Assembly (NCBI RefSeq): GCF_025961315.1
Contig: NZ_JAOQNK010000001.1
Span: forward strand, 3,100,001 to 3,164,000
DNA from: Sphingobacterium kitahiroshimense
Lineage (GTDB): Bacteria; Bacteroidota; Bacteroidia; Sphingobacteriales; Sphingobacteriaceae
DNA length: 64,000 nt
Direction: 5' to 3'
Below are positions 22,235-30,475 of this stretch, in pieces (position 1 is the first letter of the stretch; every line of letters begins with the position of its first letter). The translations under genes were made by a program, and so were the position numbers. Under the pieces are notes generated by a model. That model was not told where the DNA came from and ran no database searches. It saw nothing but the letters and a program-made list of their open reading frames with translations.

Positions 22235-22879
22235 ATGCTCAATATCCTCAGCACACAGAACAGCATCGCAAATCAATACATTGCCGAACTACGTGATGTC
22301 AACATTCAGAAAGACCGCATGCGCTTCCGGCGCAATCTAGAACGCCTTGGGGAAATATTTGCCTATGAAATCAGTAAAACACTGACTTATGCACCTGTAG
22401 ATGTAGAAACTCCATTGGGTGTTGCAAATACGCAGATGCTCCTTGATCAACCCGTTTTGGCAACTATTCTGCGAGCAGGATTACCCTTACATCAAGGTTT
22501 GTTGAATGTTTTCGATCACTCGGACAGTGCATTTATTGCGGCCTATCGTCACACCAAGAAAAGTGGTGAATTTGAAATCCATAAAGAATATGTAAACACC
22601 CCAAATCTGGATAACAAAATTGTCATTGTTGCCGATCCGATGCTCGCCACCGGAAAAAGCGCCGTACTATGCTGTAAGGATCTTTTAAATGATTATGCAA
22701 TTAGAGAATTACATATTGTTATTGCCATCGCTTCCGAAGAAGGTATTAGACATGTGCAGGCATTCTTACCCAAAGCGACAATATGGGTCGGAGCAGTAGA
22801 TAATGAACTGACAAGCAAAGCGTACATTGTACCCGGTTTAGGCGATGCGGGAGACCTTGCTTTTGGAAATAAGCATTAG
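22235..22879 (+). CDS. upp: Uracil phosphoribosyltransferase
   Basis: Pyrimidine salvage: uracil plus PRPP gives UMP. The PRPP loop is VIVADPMLATGKSA and the C-terminal uracil-binding segment is YIVPGLGDAGDLAFG, both UPRTase signatures. The usual DPMLATGGS reads DPMLATGKS here. RAGLPLHQGLLN is also family-typical. At 214 residues it is of normal length (E. coli 208). No attenuator or PyrR site is recognised upstream. Confidence 0.94.
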   Translation: MLNILSTQNSIANQYIAELRDVNIQKDRMRFRRNLERLGEIFAYEISKTLTYAPVDVETPLGVANTQMLLDQPVLATILRAGLPLHQGLLNVFDHSDSAFIAAYRHTKKSGEFEIHKEYVNTPNLDNKIVIVADPMLATGKSAVLCCKDLLNDYAIRELHIVIAIASEEGIRHVQAFLPKATIWVGAVDNELTSKAYIVPGLGDAGDLAFGNKH

Positions 22880-22997
22880 TCTTTTAATAATTTAGTAGTA
22901 AAAACTTAATACAGAGCATCGCTCTTAACACATTATATATCAGTAAATTTAAACAACAAAATGAAATACGCACATACACAAACTAACTTATCTTTAT

Positions 22998-23471
22998 ATG
23001 ACTTGGCAAAAATACAATGGCGAAAGCATCAAGACATCCATATGGGATGCTGTTGAAACCAACATCTTAAAAGAAATAGATCTAGGCAATAAGCTCAAAG
23101 TCTATATCGGGACAGATTCACAGATTAAAAGAGGAACTATTGATTTTGCAACCGTTATTGTTTTCCTCCGAGAACACCGAGGCGGATTTATGTTCGTACA
23201 TAAAGATAAAAGAAATCACCTGATGGGCATTAAAGAACGGATGCTCCTCGAAGTTCAAAAATCCATCGACGTTGCTTACGCACTTTGTCCACTCCTAGAG
23301 CAATACCAAGTCGATTTGGAAGTCCATGCAGACATTAATACCAACCCTAATTTTCAATCTAATGTCGCATTAAAAGAAGCCATGGGTTACATTATGGGAA
23401 TGGGTTTTGTGTTTAAGGCAAAACCAGAATCATTTGCCAGTACGACTTGTGCAAACAAGCAAGTACAATAA
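22998..23471 (+). CDS. YkuK-family protein with RNase H-like fold
   Basis: Belongs to the family of B. subtilis YkuK (DUF458), predicted to have an RNase H-like fold. Visible features are the strand with an acidic residue KVYIGTDSQIKRG, a second strand DFATVIVFL, and LEVHADINTNPNFQSN with two further acidic residues, which could form a metal site. 157 residues, no signal peptide. No biochemical function is established that I know of. It follows upp by about 120 bp and may be transcribed with it. Confidence 0.8.
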   Translation: MTWQKYNGESIKTSIWDAVETNILKEIDLGNKLKVYIGTDSQIKRGTIDFATVIVFLREHRGGFMFVHKDKRNHLMGIKERMLLEVQKSIDVAYALCPLLEQYQVDLEVHADINTNPNFQSNVALKEAMGYIMGMGFVFKAKPESFASTTCANKQVQ

Positions 23472-23624
23472 ATGAAAATAGTGACTGAGCACCTTAAAGA
23501 TCGTTCGATACGATAGCTCTAATAGTGCGCAATTCATCTTAAAGTGTTGATGTCCTAAAATTACTTTTGGACAAATGAACGGTTTTGCTAAATTCGTATC
23601 TTTACTTCTAAAGACACGAGAGCT

Positions 23625-24230
23625 ATGCCAGCAATTATACAGCAGATTATACAACAATTTGCCCAGACGACCATGCTTGAATGGATCGGTACCATCACCG
23701 GTTTTTTATGTGTCTATCTCGCCACTAAACAACATATCCTTAATTGGCCCATTAGCGTAATCAGTGTGGTGACCTATGGCTATATTTTCTATCATAGTAA
23801 ATTATATGGGGACGCTGTATTACAACTCTATTTTTTAGGTACAGCCATTTATGGCTGGTATTATTGGTCAAAGAAAATCAGAGAAAACGATAAGCCTATT
23901 GTCTCCTTTACAAAACGTGAAATGCTGTTCACGATAATTACTATCGGAATCCTGACTGCTTTGCTTGGCACTTTTCTACAAAAGCTGACCGATTCAGACG
24001 TTCCATATGCAGATGGTTTTTGCACTGCCGTAAGCTTTGTTGCACAATTTTTAATGACACGAAAAGTACTGCAGAACTGGCTACTGTGGGTTTTTGTAGA
24101 TATCTGTTATATTCCACTTTACCTACATAAAGGTTTATTGCTAACGGCGATTCTATATTTTGTATTTGCCGTGATTGCTTGGGGAGGTTATAGAGACTGG
24201 AAGTCCACTTATCGTACTTTTATGCAATAA
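23625..24230 (+). CDS. pnuC: PnuC-family transporter, predicted nicotinamide riboside uptake
   Basis: Inner-membrane facilitator of the PnuC family, 201 residues, about seven transmembrane segments. Family features are YGWYYWSKK and the conserved NWLLWVFVDICYIPLY near the C-terminus. PnuC relatives can carry nicotinamide riboside or thiamine; the next gene encodes a nicotinamide riboside kinase-like protein and no TPP riboswitch is visible, so nicotinamide riboside is favoured. A near-consensus -7 element (TATCTTTA, 23597-23604) precedes the gene. Confidence 0.9.
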   Translation: MPAIIQQIIQQFAQTTMLEWIGTITGFLCVYLATKQHILNWPISVISVVTYGYIFYHSKLYGDAVLQLYFLGTAIYGWYYWSKKIRENDKPIVSFTKREMLFTIITIGILTALLGTFLQKLTDSDVPYADGFCTAVSFVAQFLMTRKVLQNWLLWVFVDICYIPLYLHKGLLLTAILYFVFAVIAWGGYRDWKSTYRTFMQ

Positions 24231-24264
24231 TGTCCAAACAAGATGCCTAACTTTATGCGCACAA

Positions 24265-24795
24265 ATGAGTACATCAAATCCAGAATTAATGAAGATCGCT
24301 GTCGTTGGACCTGAATCAACAGGTAAATCAACGATTGCTCAGGCTATAGCAAGACATTTCAACACGGTTTGCGTTCCTGAATTTGCACGTGAATATTGTA
24401 AAAACTTGCATAATGAATACACGCTGCAAGATGAAGTTAATATGTATTATGGACAAATCGCGCTTGAAGACACTTTAATACCTTTAGCTCATAATAATAT
24501 GTTGATATGTGATACAACGATATTGACTGTCAAAATCTGGTGTGATCATCTCTTTGGTGATACACCTCAGGAAGTAAAAAACGAAATACAACAACGACCA
24601 TATGACCTTTTCCTACTCATGGATATCGACCTACCATGGGAGGAAGATCCATTACGCGATTTTCCGGAGCAACGTGAACACTTTATGGAAGTGTGGAAAC
24701 AGGAATTAAATCAACTCAATGCGCGATATGCCATTATTTCCGGATTAGGAGCTGAACGTTTTGAAAATGCACTTAAGGCGATTAAAAGCAAATAG
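24265..24795 (+). CDS. NadR-like ATPase, predicted nicotinamide riboside kinase
   Basis: P-loop kinase resembling the C-terminal domain of NadR. It phosphorylates nicotinamide riboside to NMN and so traps what PnuC lets in. Walker A is AVVGPESTGKST, followed by VPEFAREYC and the Asp-rich segment LLMDIDLPWEEDPLRDFPE seen in NadR kinases. I start it at ATG 24265 (MSTSNPELMKIAVVG), 34 bp after pnuC. The frame can be extended upstream to 24175 inside pnuC, but that part is not NadR-like. A further ATG is at 24289. There is no NMN adenylyltransferase or HTH domain. Confidence 0.88.
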   Translation: MSTSNPELMKIAVVGPESTGKSTIAQAIARHFNTVCVPEFAREYCKNLHNEYTLQDEVNMYYGQIALEDTLIPLAHNNMLICDTTILTVKIWCDHLFGDTPQEVKNEIQQRPYDLFLLMDIDLPWEEDPLRDFPEQREHFMEVWKQELNQLNARYAIISGLGAERFENALKAIKSK

Positions 24796-24862
24796 CTTTT
24801 TTGCCATTTGTATTAAACTGATATCTAAGCTCGTTTATAATTCATAGACTCCGATTATAGAA

Positions 24863-25017
24863 ATGTCAAAAGTAATATTGATCATAAAAAAGATTTTATC
24901 TTGGTAGCACCGCAAAATAAATCGTATTTTAACCTAAAATAGGCTAGAGAAGAGCTACAAAAATCAATAGTTATCCATCCTAATGTCACAAAAGCTTTGG
25001 AATGGCAAAAGAAATGA
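24863..25017 (+). other. Possible decayed gene fragment between nadR-like gene and ahcY
   Basis: Short protein-like stretches are broken by stops and a frame change: MSKVILIIKKILSW from 24863, then VAPQNKSYFNLK, a stop, and AREELQKSIVIHPNVTKAL ending at a stop at 25015-25017. It could be the remains of a small gene or chance. No homologue is recognised. Confidence 0.2.
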
Positions 25018-25020
25018 GAT

Positions 25021-25067
25021 AAAAATAAGAAAGGCGATCTTGATTAGAGATCGCCTTTCTTATTTTT
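25021..25067. terminator. Terminator between the nadR-like gene and ahcY
   Basis: Stem AAGAAAGGCGATCT/AGATCGCCTTTCTT (25027-25040 with 25048-25061) with A- and T-rich flanks, serving ahcY on the minus strand and probably the plus strand too. Confidence 0.85.
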
Positions 25068-25080
25068 AACAAAGTGAATA

Positions 25081-26397
25081 CTAGTAACGGTAAGCTTCCG
25101 CTTTAAACGGACCGTCAACTGTAACACCAATATAAGAAGCCTGCTCTTCAGTCAACACATCCAGTTCAACACCGATATGCGCTAAATGTAAACGAGCAAC
25201 TTTCTCATCCAAATATTTTGGAAGTGTGTACACTTTATTCTCATAAGCAGCCGTATTCGTCCATAATTCCAATTGCGCTAACGTTTGGTTTGTGAATGAA
25301 TTTGACATTACGAATGAAGGATGTCCCGTAGCACAGCCTAAATTCACTAATCTACCTTCTGCTAATAAAATGATATCAACACCGTCAATCGTATATTTAT
25401 CAACCTGAGGTTTAATTTCAATTTTTGTATTACCATAGTTTTCATTTAACCAGGCAACATCAATTTCATTATCAAAGTGACCGATATTACAAACGACCGT
25501 TTTGTCTTTCATTGATTTGAAATGCTCAGGACGAACAATATCTTTATTACCTGTAGTCGTAACAACGATATTAGCTTCTTTAACAGCATCAGCAAATTTT
25601 TTCACTTCAAATCCTTCCATAGCAGCCTGTAAAGCACAGATAGGATCGATTTCAGTAACGATAACACGAACACCAGCAGAACGTAAAGACTCTGCAGAAC
25701 CTTTTCCTACATCACCGTAACCCGCTACGACAGCAACTTTACCTGCCAACATCAAATCTGTTGCACGACGGATAGCATCCACTAAAGATTCGCGGCAACC
25801 ATATTTATTATCAAATTTAGATTTTGTAACAGAATCATTAACATTGATAGCTGGTAAATGTAATGTCCCGTTCTTCATACGTTCGTATAAACGGTGAACA
25901 CCAGTAGTTGTTTCTTCAGACAAACCTTTGATTTCAGCGATCAATTCTGGATATTTATCAAACACCATATTTGTTAAATCACCACCATCGTCTAAGATCA
26001 TATTCAACGGTTGACGCTCTTCACCAAAGAATAATGTTTGCTCAATACACCAATTGAATTCTTCTTCGTTCATACCTTTCCAAGCATATACGGGAATCCC
26101 AGCAGCTGCAATGGCAGCAGCGGCGTGGTCTTGTGTAGAAAAGATATTACAAGATGACCAAGTCACATCAGCACCCAGTTCAACCAAAGTTTCAATTAAA
26201 ACAGCTGTCTGAATAGTCATGTGAAGACAACCCGCAATACGCGCACCTTTTAAAGGTTTTGCAGCACCAAACTCAGCACGAAGGCTCATTAAACCCGGCA
26301 TTTCAGCTTCCGCTAATTCTATTTCTTTACGGCCCCATTCAGCAAGGGTGATGTCCTTAACTTTGTATGGTACGTACGTACTTTCTACTGATGACAT
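25081..26397 (-). CDS. ahcY: Adenosylhomocysteinase
   Basis: Converts S-adenosylhomocysteine to adenosine and homocysteine in the methyl cycle, using bound NAD. The NAD loop is [14 protein letters not shown]; the substrate region includes [20 protein letters not shown] with the reactive Lys/Asp/Asn set. The C-terminus KAEAYRY is the conserved tail reaching the partner subunit's NAD site. 438 residues, normal for bacterial enzymes. Its promoter matches the consensus fully. No SAH riboswitch is seen. Confidence 0.98.
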   Translation of the reverse strand: MSSVESTYVPYKVKDITLAEWGRKEIELAEAEMPGLMSLRAEFGAAKPLKGARIAGCLHMTIQTAVLIETLVELGADVTWSSCNIFSTQDHAAAAIAAAGIPVYAWKGMNEEEFNWCIEQTLFFGEERQPLNMILDDGGDLTNMVFDKYPELIAEIKGLSEETTTGVHRLYERMKNGTLHLPAINVNDSVTKSKFDNKYGCRESLVDAIRRATDLMLAGKVAVVAGYGDVGKGSAESLRSAGVRVIVTEIDPICALQAAMEGFEVKKFADAVKEANIVVTTTGNKDIVRPEHFKSMKDKTVVCNIGHFDNEIDVAWLNENYGNTKIEIKPQVDKYTIDGVDIILLAEGRLVNLGCATGHPSFVMSNSFTNQTLAQLELWTNTAAYENKVYTLPKYLDEKVARLHLAHIGVELDVLTEEQASYIGVTVDGPFKAEAYRY

Positions 26398-26429
26398 ATA
26401 TTATTCTTTTTAAGTTTTAAATTTATTAG

Positions 26430-26460
26430 CAAAAATACCATTCAATACCTTTAAATCAAA
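26430..26460 (-). promoter_or_regulatory. Promoter of ahcY (TTTG-N19-TATTTTTG)
   Basis: Minus strand TTTG (26460-26457), 19 bases, then TATTTTTG (26437-26430), 33 bp before the ATG. Confidence 0.75.
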
Positions 26461-26511
26461 ACGTTGAATTTGAAAGCTGTAAAATTCTGACATTGTTTTG
26501 AGACTAACGTC

Positions 26512-26542
26512 TTGACTTAGCTCCTAACAACACTTATATTTG
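26512..26542 (+). promoter_or_regulatory. Promoter of the bacilliredoxin gene
   Basis: TTGAC at 26512, 20 bases after the TTG, then TATATTTG (26535-26542), 26 bp before the ATG. It is divergent from the ahcY promoter 52 bp away. Confidence 0.75.
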
Positions 26543-26568
26543 TATGATTAAATTTAAAAAAGAAGATT

Positions 26569-26979
26569 ATGTATCCAGAATATTTAGTAGAACCAATGCG
26601 TAAAGAGCTTACAGATGTAGGTTTCGAAGAATTAAAAACTGCTGAGCAAGTTGATGCGGCTATTGCTACAGAAGGAACTGTATTTGTGGTTGTAAACTCA
26701 GTATGTGGTTGTGCAGCAGCAAATGCTCGTCCTGCTGCTAAAGCGGCAGTAAAAAATGAAAAACATCCAACTAAATTTGTTACTGTTTTTGCTGGTATGG
26801 AAAAAGAAGCTGTTGATAAAGCTAGAAACTATATGTTGCCTTATCCTCCATCTTCCCCTGCTATGGCATTATTCAAAGATGGCAAATTAGTTCACATGAT
26901 AGAAAGACATATGATTGAAGGTCGCTCTGCCCAAATGATCGCTGATAATTTAGCAGCTGCATTTGACGAGTACTGTTAA
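26569..26979 (+). CDS. BrxA/BrxB-family bacilliredoxin (YphP/YqiW)
   Basis: Small thioredoxin-fold protein of the YphP/YqiW family. In Firmicutes these proteins remove bacillithiol from oxidised proteins. The active site is the CxC motif VNSVCGCAAANARPA, preceded by a strand and followed by a helix as in the family; PPSSPAMALFKDGKLV is the cis-proline segment. 136 residues. Bacillithiol or a similar thiol in this organism is an inference from the protein family. An AGAAGA lies just before the ATG. Confidence 0.9.
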   Translation: MYPEYLVEPMRKELTDVGFEELKTAEQVDAAIATEGTVFVVVNSVCGCAAANARPAAKAAVKNEKHPTKFVTVFAGMEKEAVDKARNYMLPYPPSSPAMALFKDGKLVHMIERHMIEGRSAQMIADNLAAAFDEYC

Positions 26980-27004
26980 TCATTTATTTTGATTTTTGAA
27001 AAAG

Positions 27005-27041
27005 AAAAAGGCTGTTCGAGTTATTCGAATAGCCTTTTTTG
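27005..27041 (+). terminator. Terminator of the bacilliredoxin gene
   Basis: Stem AAAGGCT-TTCGA / TTCGAA-AGCCTTT followed by six T. Confidence 0.85.
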
Positions 27042-27089
27042 ATATTATCAAATCATTTGCTTTGCTCAAATGAGCCTTGCAGATTCAAA

Positions 27090-27686
27090 TTAATTTCTTG
27101 GAATATAAGTCTTATTACCATTACTATTGATATAATATTTGCCACCTTCTGGGCCAATATATACATCATGACCATTATACTTCTCTGAAGATAACTTGCC
27201 TGCAGTTGCTTTAGTAGGAGTTGCAGTCGATTTTTTCACCTTATTTGTTGAAGCTGTCACATTACTTTTAGCTTTCTCAGTTGATTTAATCGCTTTTTCA
27301 GATTCCGCTTTTGATAAAGCGCTTTCGTTCTTAACTGATTGCTTATTTACTTCCTTCGCTTTTATTGCTTCATCCTTCGCTTTTCCGGCAGCTTTAGTAG
27401 CTTTAACGGCATCTGATTTAGCGACCTTACTTTCTTTTTCAGCGACCTGTTTTGTACTTGCAGCATTCTCCTTTACTTTTTCCGAAGCTTTTACCGTTTT
27501 ACTTGCGGAAACCTTCTCCTTTTTAGCTGTCTCTTTTGCTTTTACGGTATTATCCTTCACCGCTTTCTCTGTTTTTTTAACAGCCTTGTTTGGAGTAGTT
27601 TCTTGTGCAGTACTCATGGTAATACCAAACACAGAAACAAATGCAGCTAATGCTGCCATTTTTTTAAAATAATTTAAGGTATTCAT
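27090..27686 (-). CDS. Exported Lys/Ala-rich low-complexity protein with C-terminal GPxGGKYYIN motif
   Basis: 198 residues. A signal peptide (residues ~1-28, ending TMSTAQ) is followed by ~135 residues almost entirely of Lys, Ala, Glu, Ser, Thr and Val in KAxEK-like repeats, reminiscent of histone H1-like or LEA-like charged helices. A separate C-terminal module reads YNGHDVYIGPEGGKYYINSN then GNKTYI. This recalls the small basic adaptor-type domain first named in chlorella viruses (PBCV-specific basic adaptor), which I know only as a motif of unknown function. Its role is unknown; a periplasmic or surface polycation is possible. Confidence 0.75.
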   Translation of the reverse strand: MNTLNYFKKMAALAAFVSVFGITMSTAQETTPNKAVKKTEKAVKDNTVKAKETAKKEKVSASKTVKASEKVKENAASTKQVAEKESKVAKSDAVKATKAAGKAKDEAIKAKEVNKQSVKNESALSKAESEKAIKSTEKAKSNVTASTNKVKKSTATPTKATAGKLSSEKYNGHDVYIGPEGGKYYINSNGNKTYIPRN

Positions 27687-27792
27687 AACCCAATATATTT
27701 AAGTGTAAAACTAGTTTTAAAAATCAAAACAAATGCCAAAACACCTTAACAACAAGCACGTTAACAGATATTTAACGTTACTAATGGTTAAT

Positions 27793-27830
27793 AAAAAAAG
27801 GGTTTTATGAGATCAGTCATAAAACCCTTT
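27793..27830 (-). terminator. Terminator of the small exported protein gene
   Basis: Stem AAAGGGTTTTATGA/TCATAAAACCCTTT; the A tract at 27793-27799 gives U on the minus-strand transcript. Confidence 0.88.
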
Positions 27831-27841
27831 AATCTGGTTCT

Positions 27842-28081
27842 TTATTTACCTGGTGGCTTAGCTTTAGGCATCATTTTATTACCCTTTCTGTCAGGAGTCT
27901 TTTTTCCTGCAGTTGAATCCTTTGCCGCCTCAGGATTTTCTTTAACCGGTGCTGCTGGCTTCACCTTTGGTTCCGATTTTTTCACAGGATGCGTCTGTTG
28001 CGCAGATACTGAGGCTGCTCCATAAACCAATAAAGAGGCAACGATAGCTGCAGTTATTCCTGAAAATTTTATTGCTTTCAT
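27842..28081 (-). CDS. Small exported Lys/Pro-rich protein
   Basis: About 79 residues from the ATG at 28081 (MKAIKFSGITAAIVASLLVY, then GAASVSAQQ), chosen because the signal peptide begins there; the frame opens 18 codons further upstream with unlikely residues. The mature part is about 50 residues rich in Lys and Pro (KKSEPKVKPAAPVKENPEAA) with no cysteine and no recognisable domain. It sits next to the other exported basic protein, is also followed by its own terminator, and may serve in the same compartment. Function unknown. Confidence 0.65.
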   Translation of the reverse strand: MKAIKFSGITAAIVASLLVYGAASVSAQQTHPVKKSEPKVKPAAPVKENPEAAKDSTAGKKTPDRKGNKMMPKAKPPGK

Positions 28082-28314
28082 AATTGAAGATAGCGTTAGT
28101 TTATTTTGATAAGAATCGCTCAAACCAAGTGCCACAAAACAATCCCAAAATTATTTAACACACTTACTTACAATAAATTAAAATCAAAAATCATTTATTA
28201 TTGTATTATAATAATTATGATTACAGGTAATGAAATTATTTTTAAACTGAAATTTGTAAAATATTAAAACTGTATGTTTTAACCTTCATGCACATATCCT
28301 TATATTCATACACA

Positions 28315-29496
28315 TCATTCAATCTCCTTAACAACTGGTGTATTCTCCTTCTTTATTTTTCGAACTTTTAAATACAATAGAATAAATGAAAGAATAAAAC
28401 AAACAACTGTTGTCAAAGCCAGCGCTAAGATCGAGGACTTCACATTTGCAACTGCCCCCTGTTCTATCACTAACACCCGGAAGATCTCTAAATAATGTGT
28501 CAGCGGAATCAATTTAGATATATAGACTACCCAATCAGGCATCTGGCTCAAAGGCCAAGTAAAGCCGCTCAAGATAAAGCTTGGTGTAGCGATAACCATG
28601 AGTATCTCGGTTGCTTTAAGTTGACTCGGAATAATAATACTCACCAGTATACCGATAAAACTAACTGCGAGTAAGAAGAATACAGTTCCTAATAAAAACG
28701 GACCAATTGGTATTTCAAGAGGCATTCTATAAAAAAGTGAAAAACCATAATAAAGAAAATAAATACCTACGGACATGATCAAAAAAGGCGCTATTTTCAC
28801 TAAAATCAGGAGCAGCACATTAGACGATTTAGATACTAACTCCTTAAATGTTCCCTTTTCAAACTCTGATGCAAAACTTAATGCCAAAGCTAACATCATC
28901 ACTTGTTGTAATACAGTTAATAGCACGCCCGGAAGCATGAAATATAAATAGTTTCCGCTTTTAATATGCTGTTTAATGATTGTAGTTTTAAAAGGTTCAT
29001 ATTGCTGATTGGCTACGTACCCTGGGACACCTTTCTTCTGCTGTGCTTTAATCTGAATACCAGCTTTTAATGTTGCTGCACAGACATTCGCCGCCATGCT
29101 CGCATAATTAGAAGTTAATGTATTGGCTGCATTGACAAAGAGCGTCAACTCCGTAGAACGGTTATAGTTCACATCCGAATCAAAATTCTTCGGAATCTGT
29201 ACCACAACCGTTGCTTCATGTTTCAATGCCTCTTGTTTTGCATTAAAAGCATCTGGCAAAACTGCTGCAACATAAATCACCTCACTCTCATTAAACATAG
29301 TGATCAGTTGCTTGCTTAGCGGACTTCTGTCTTGATCTACAACGATAATAGGTAGATGAGTCACTTTACCCTTTTGATAAACTGCCCCAATTAACACCCC
29401 ATATAAAATAGGTGCGCCCACAAAAAGCATCAATAACACTTTATTTTGAAAAAAGAGCCTAAATTCTCGTTTTAATAAGGATACGAATGTGCGCAT
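28315..29496 (-). CDS. ABC-2 type export permease
   Basis: 393-residue inner-membrane permease like YbhS/YbhR/YhhJ. The first transmembrane helix (LLMLFVGAPILYGVLIGAVY) is followed by an extracytoplasmic domain of ~130 residues and then five transmembrane segments in the C-terminal half, with the LTHYLEIFRVLVI segment typical of the family before the last helix. It is the last gene of tolC-like - hlyD-like - permease, 5 bp after the hlyD-like gene. Such permeases need an ATPase, yet none is encoded in this operon or elsewhere in the window. Export substrate unknown. Confidence 0.88.
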   Translation of the reverse strand: MRTFVSLLKREFRLFFQNKVLLMLFVGAPILYGVLIGAVYQKGKVTHLPIIVVDQDRSPLSKQLITMFNESEVIYVAAVLPDAFNAKQEALKHEATVVVQIPKNFDSDVNYNRSTELTLFVNAANTLTSNYASMAANVCAATLKAGIQIKAQQKKGVPGYVANQQYEPFKTTIIKQHIKSGNYLYFMLPGVLLTVLQQVMMLALALSFASEFEKGTFKELVSKSSNVLLLILVKIAPFLIMSVGIYFLYYGFSLFYRMPLEIPIGPFLLGTVFFLLAVSFIGILVSIIIPSQLKATEILMVIATPSFILSGFTWPLSQMPDWVVYISKLIPLTHYLEIFRVLVIEQGAVANVKSSILALALTTVVCFILSFILLYLKVRKIKKENTPVVKEIE

Positions 29497-29501
29497 AATA
29501 C

Positions 29502-30473
29502 TTATTTTGTGTTATCAAGATGAAGAATAAACGTCGCCTTAGTCAATAATTTATCCGAACCATCTTTTTGCACAGGTTTCAATTTTACCTCAAACAAAGA
29601 TTCCTGCTGTTCAAAATCAGGATAAGCCGTAGCAATATTCGCATAAGAACTCAATGTTTTAATGGAAACCACCTCAGCTTCTATTTTTTTATTCTCTAAA
29701 TATGGAAATGAAAGTTGCTGCTTACTTCCTACCGTCAGGTTATGTAACTGCTTTTCAGGAATTGTAACCCGAAAATAGGTACCATCCACCAAGTAACCAG
29801 AAATTAAGCTATATCCCGCCAAAGCAAGTTCCCCGACTTTTAAATTTATGGTTTCAATTGTCATATTTTGAGGCGCGATGATAAAACGTTCCTTCGTTGC
29901 AACATCCACTTCGGATACTGCCCCTATTGCTCTCTCCTTTTGTCCCAGCGCCATTTTCTGCTGTTCTATTCGGGCACCGTTTTCAGCATCCGCAAGTTCG
30001 GCCTGAACAGCTAAATATTGATTCTTTGCTCCTTGAAATTTCATATAAACTTCATCGTATTGCTGTTGAGCAACCAAAGAGTCCTTAATGAGGTTTTGCA
30101 TTCTATTCAGTGATTTTTGTGCAAATTCAAATTGCTCACGCAACCCATCACGCTTCGCTCGCAATTGCTTCAACTGATTATCTGTTGCTCCTTTTACAGC
30201 CATTTTATATTGCGCCTCAGCAGACTCAAGAGCCCCTTTAGCCTGAATAGATTTGGCTTCAACCTCTGGAAACTCCAAAATCATCAAGGTGTCACCAGCC
30301 TGCACAACATCGCCCTCACTCACTAAAATCTGATGTATTTTGCCAGGAATCTTGGTCGTTACAGCAATCTGATCCCGCTCAATCTTTCCCTCAAAAGTAT
30401 TTTTAAGAGGAGCTTCATTGCTACAGCTTTGCATTAATGCCGCGATTCCAAGTATAGATATATATTTTCTCAT
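29502..30473 (-). CDS. HlyD/EmrA-type membrane fusion lipoprotein
   Basis: Periplasmic adaptor of a tripartite exporter. A lipoprotein signal (MRKYISILGIAALMQSC, Cys17) anchors it. The biotinyl-lipoyl half-motif GKIHQILVSEGDVVQAGDTL is followed by a long coiled-coil hairpin (residues ~75-170) and the second half-motif plus beta-barrel (IETINLKVGELALAG, FRVTIPEKQLHNLTVG). 323 residues, typical. The gene starts 2 bp after the TolC-like gene's stop, so the two are translationally close. Confidence 0.9.
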   Translation of the reverse strand: MRKYISILGIAALMQSCSNEAPLKNTFEGKIERDQIAVTTKIPGKIHQILVSEGDVVQAGDTLMILEFPEVEAKSIQAKGALESAEAQYKMAVKGATDNQLKQLRAKRDGLREQFEFAQKSLNRMQNLIKDSLVAQQQYDEVYMKFQGAKNQYLAVQAELADAENGARIEQQKMALGQKERAIGAVSEVDVATKERFIIAPQNMTIETINLKVGELALAGYSLISGYLVDGTYFRVTIPEKQLHNLTVGSKQQLSFPYLENKKIEAEVVSIKTLSSYANIATAYPDFEQQESLFEVKLKPVQKDGSDKLLTKATFILHLDNTK

Positions 30474-30475
30474 AA

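Noticed and set aside
27196..27672. 158-codon hydrophobic frame opposite the Lys/Ala-rich protein
   Set aside because: Mirror image of the low-complexity gene: Lys/Ala/Glu codons read backwards give Phe/Leu/Ser/Ala. The minus-strand frame has the signal peptide and conserved C-terminus.
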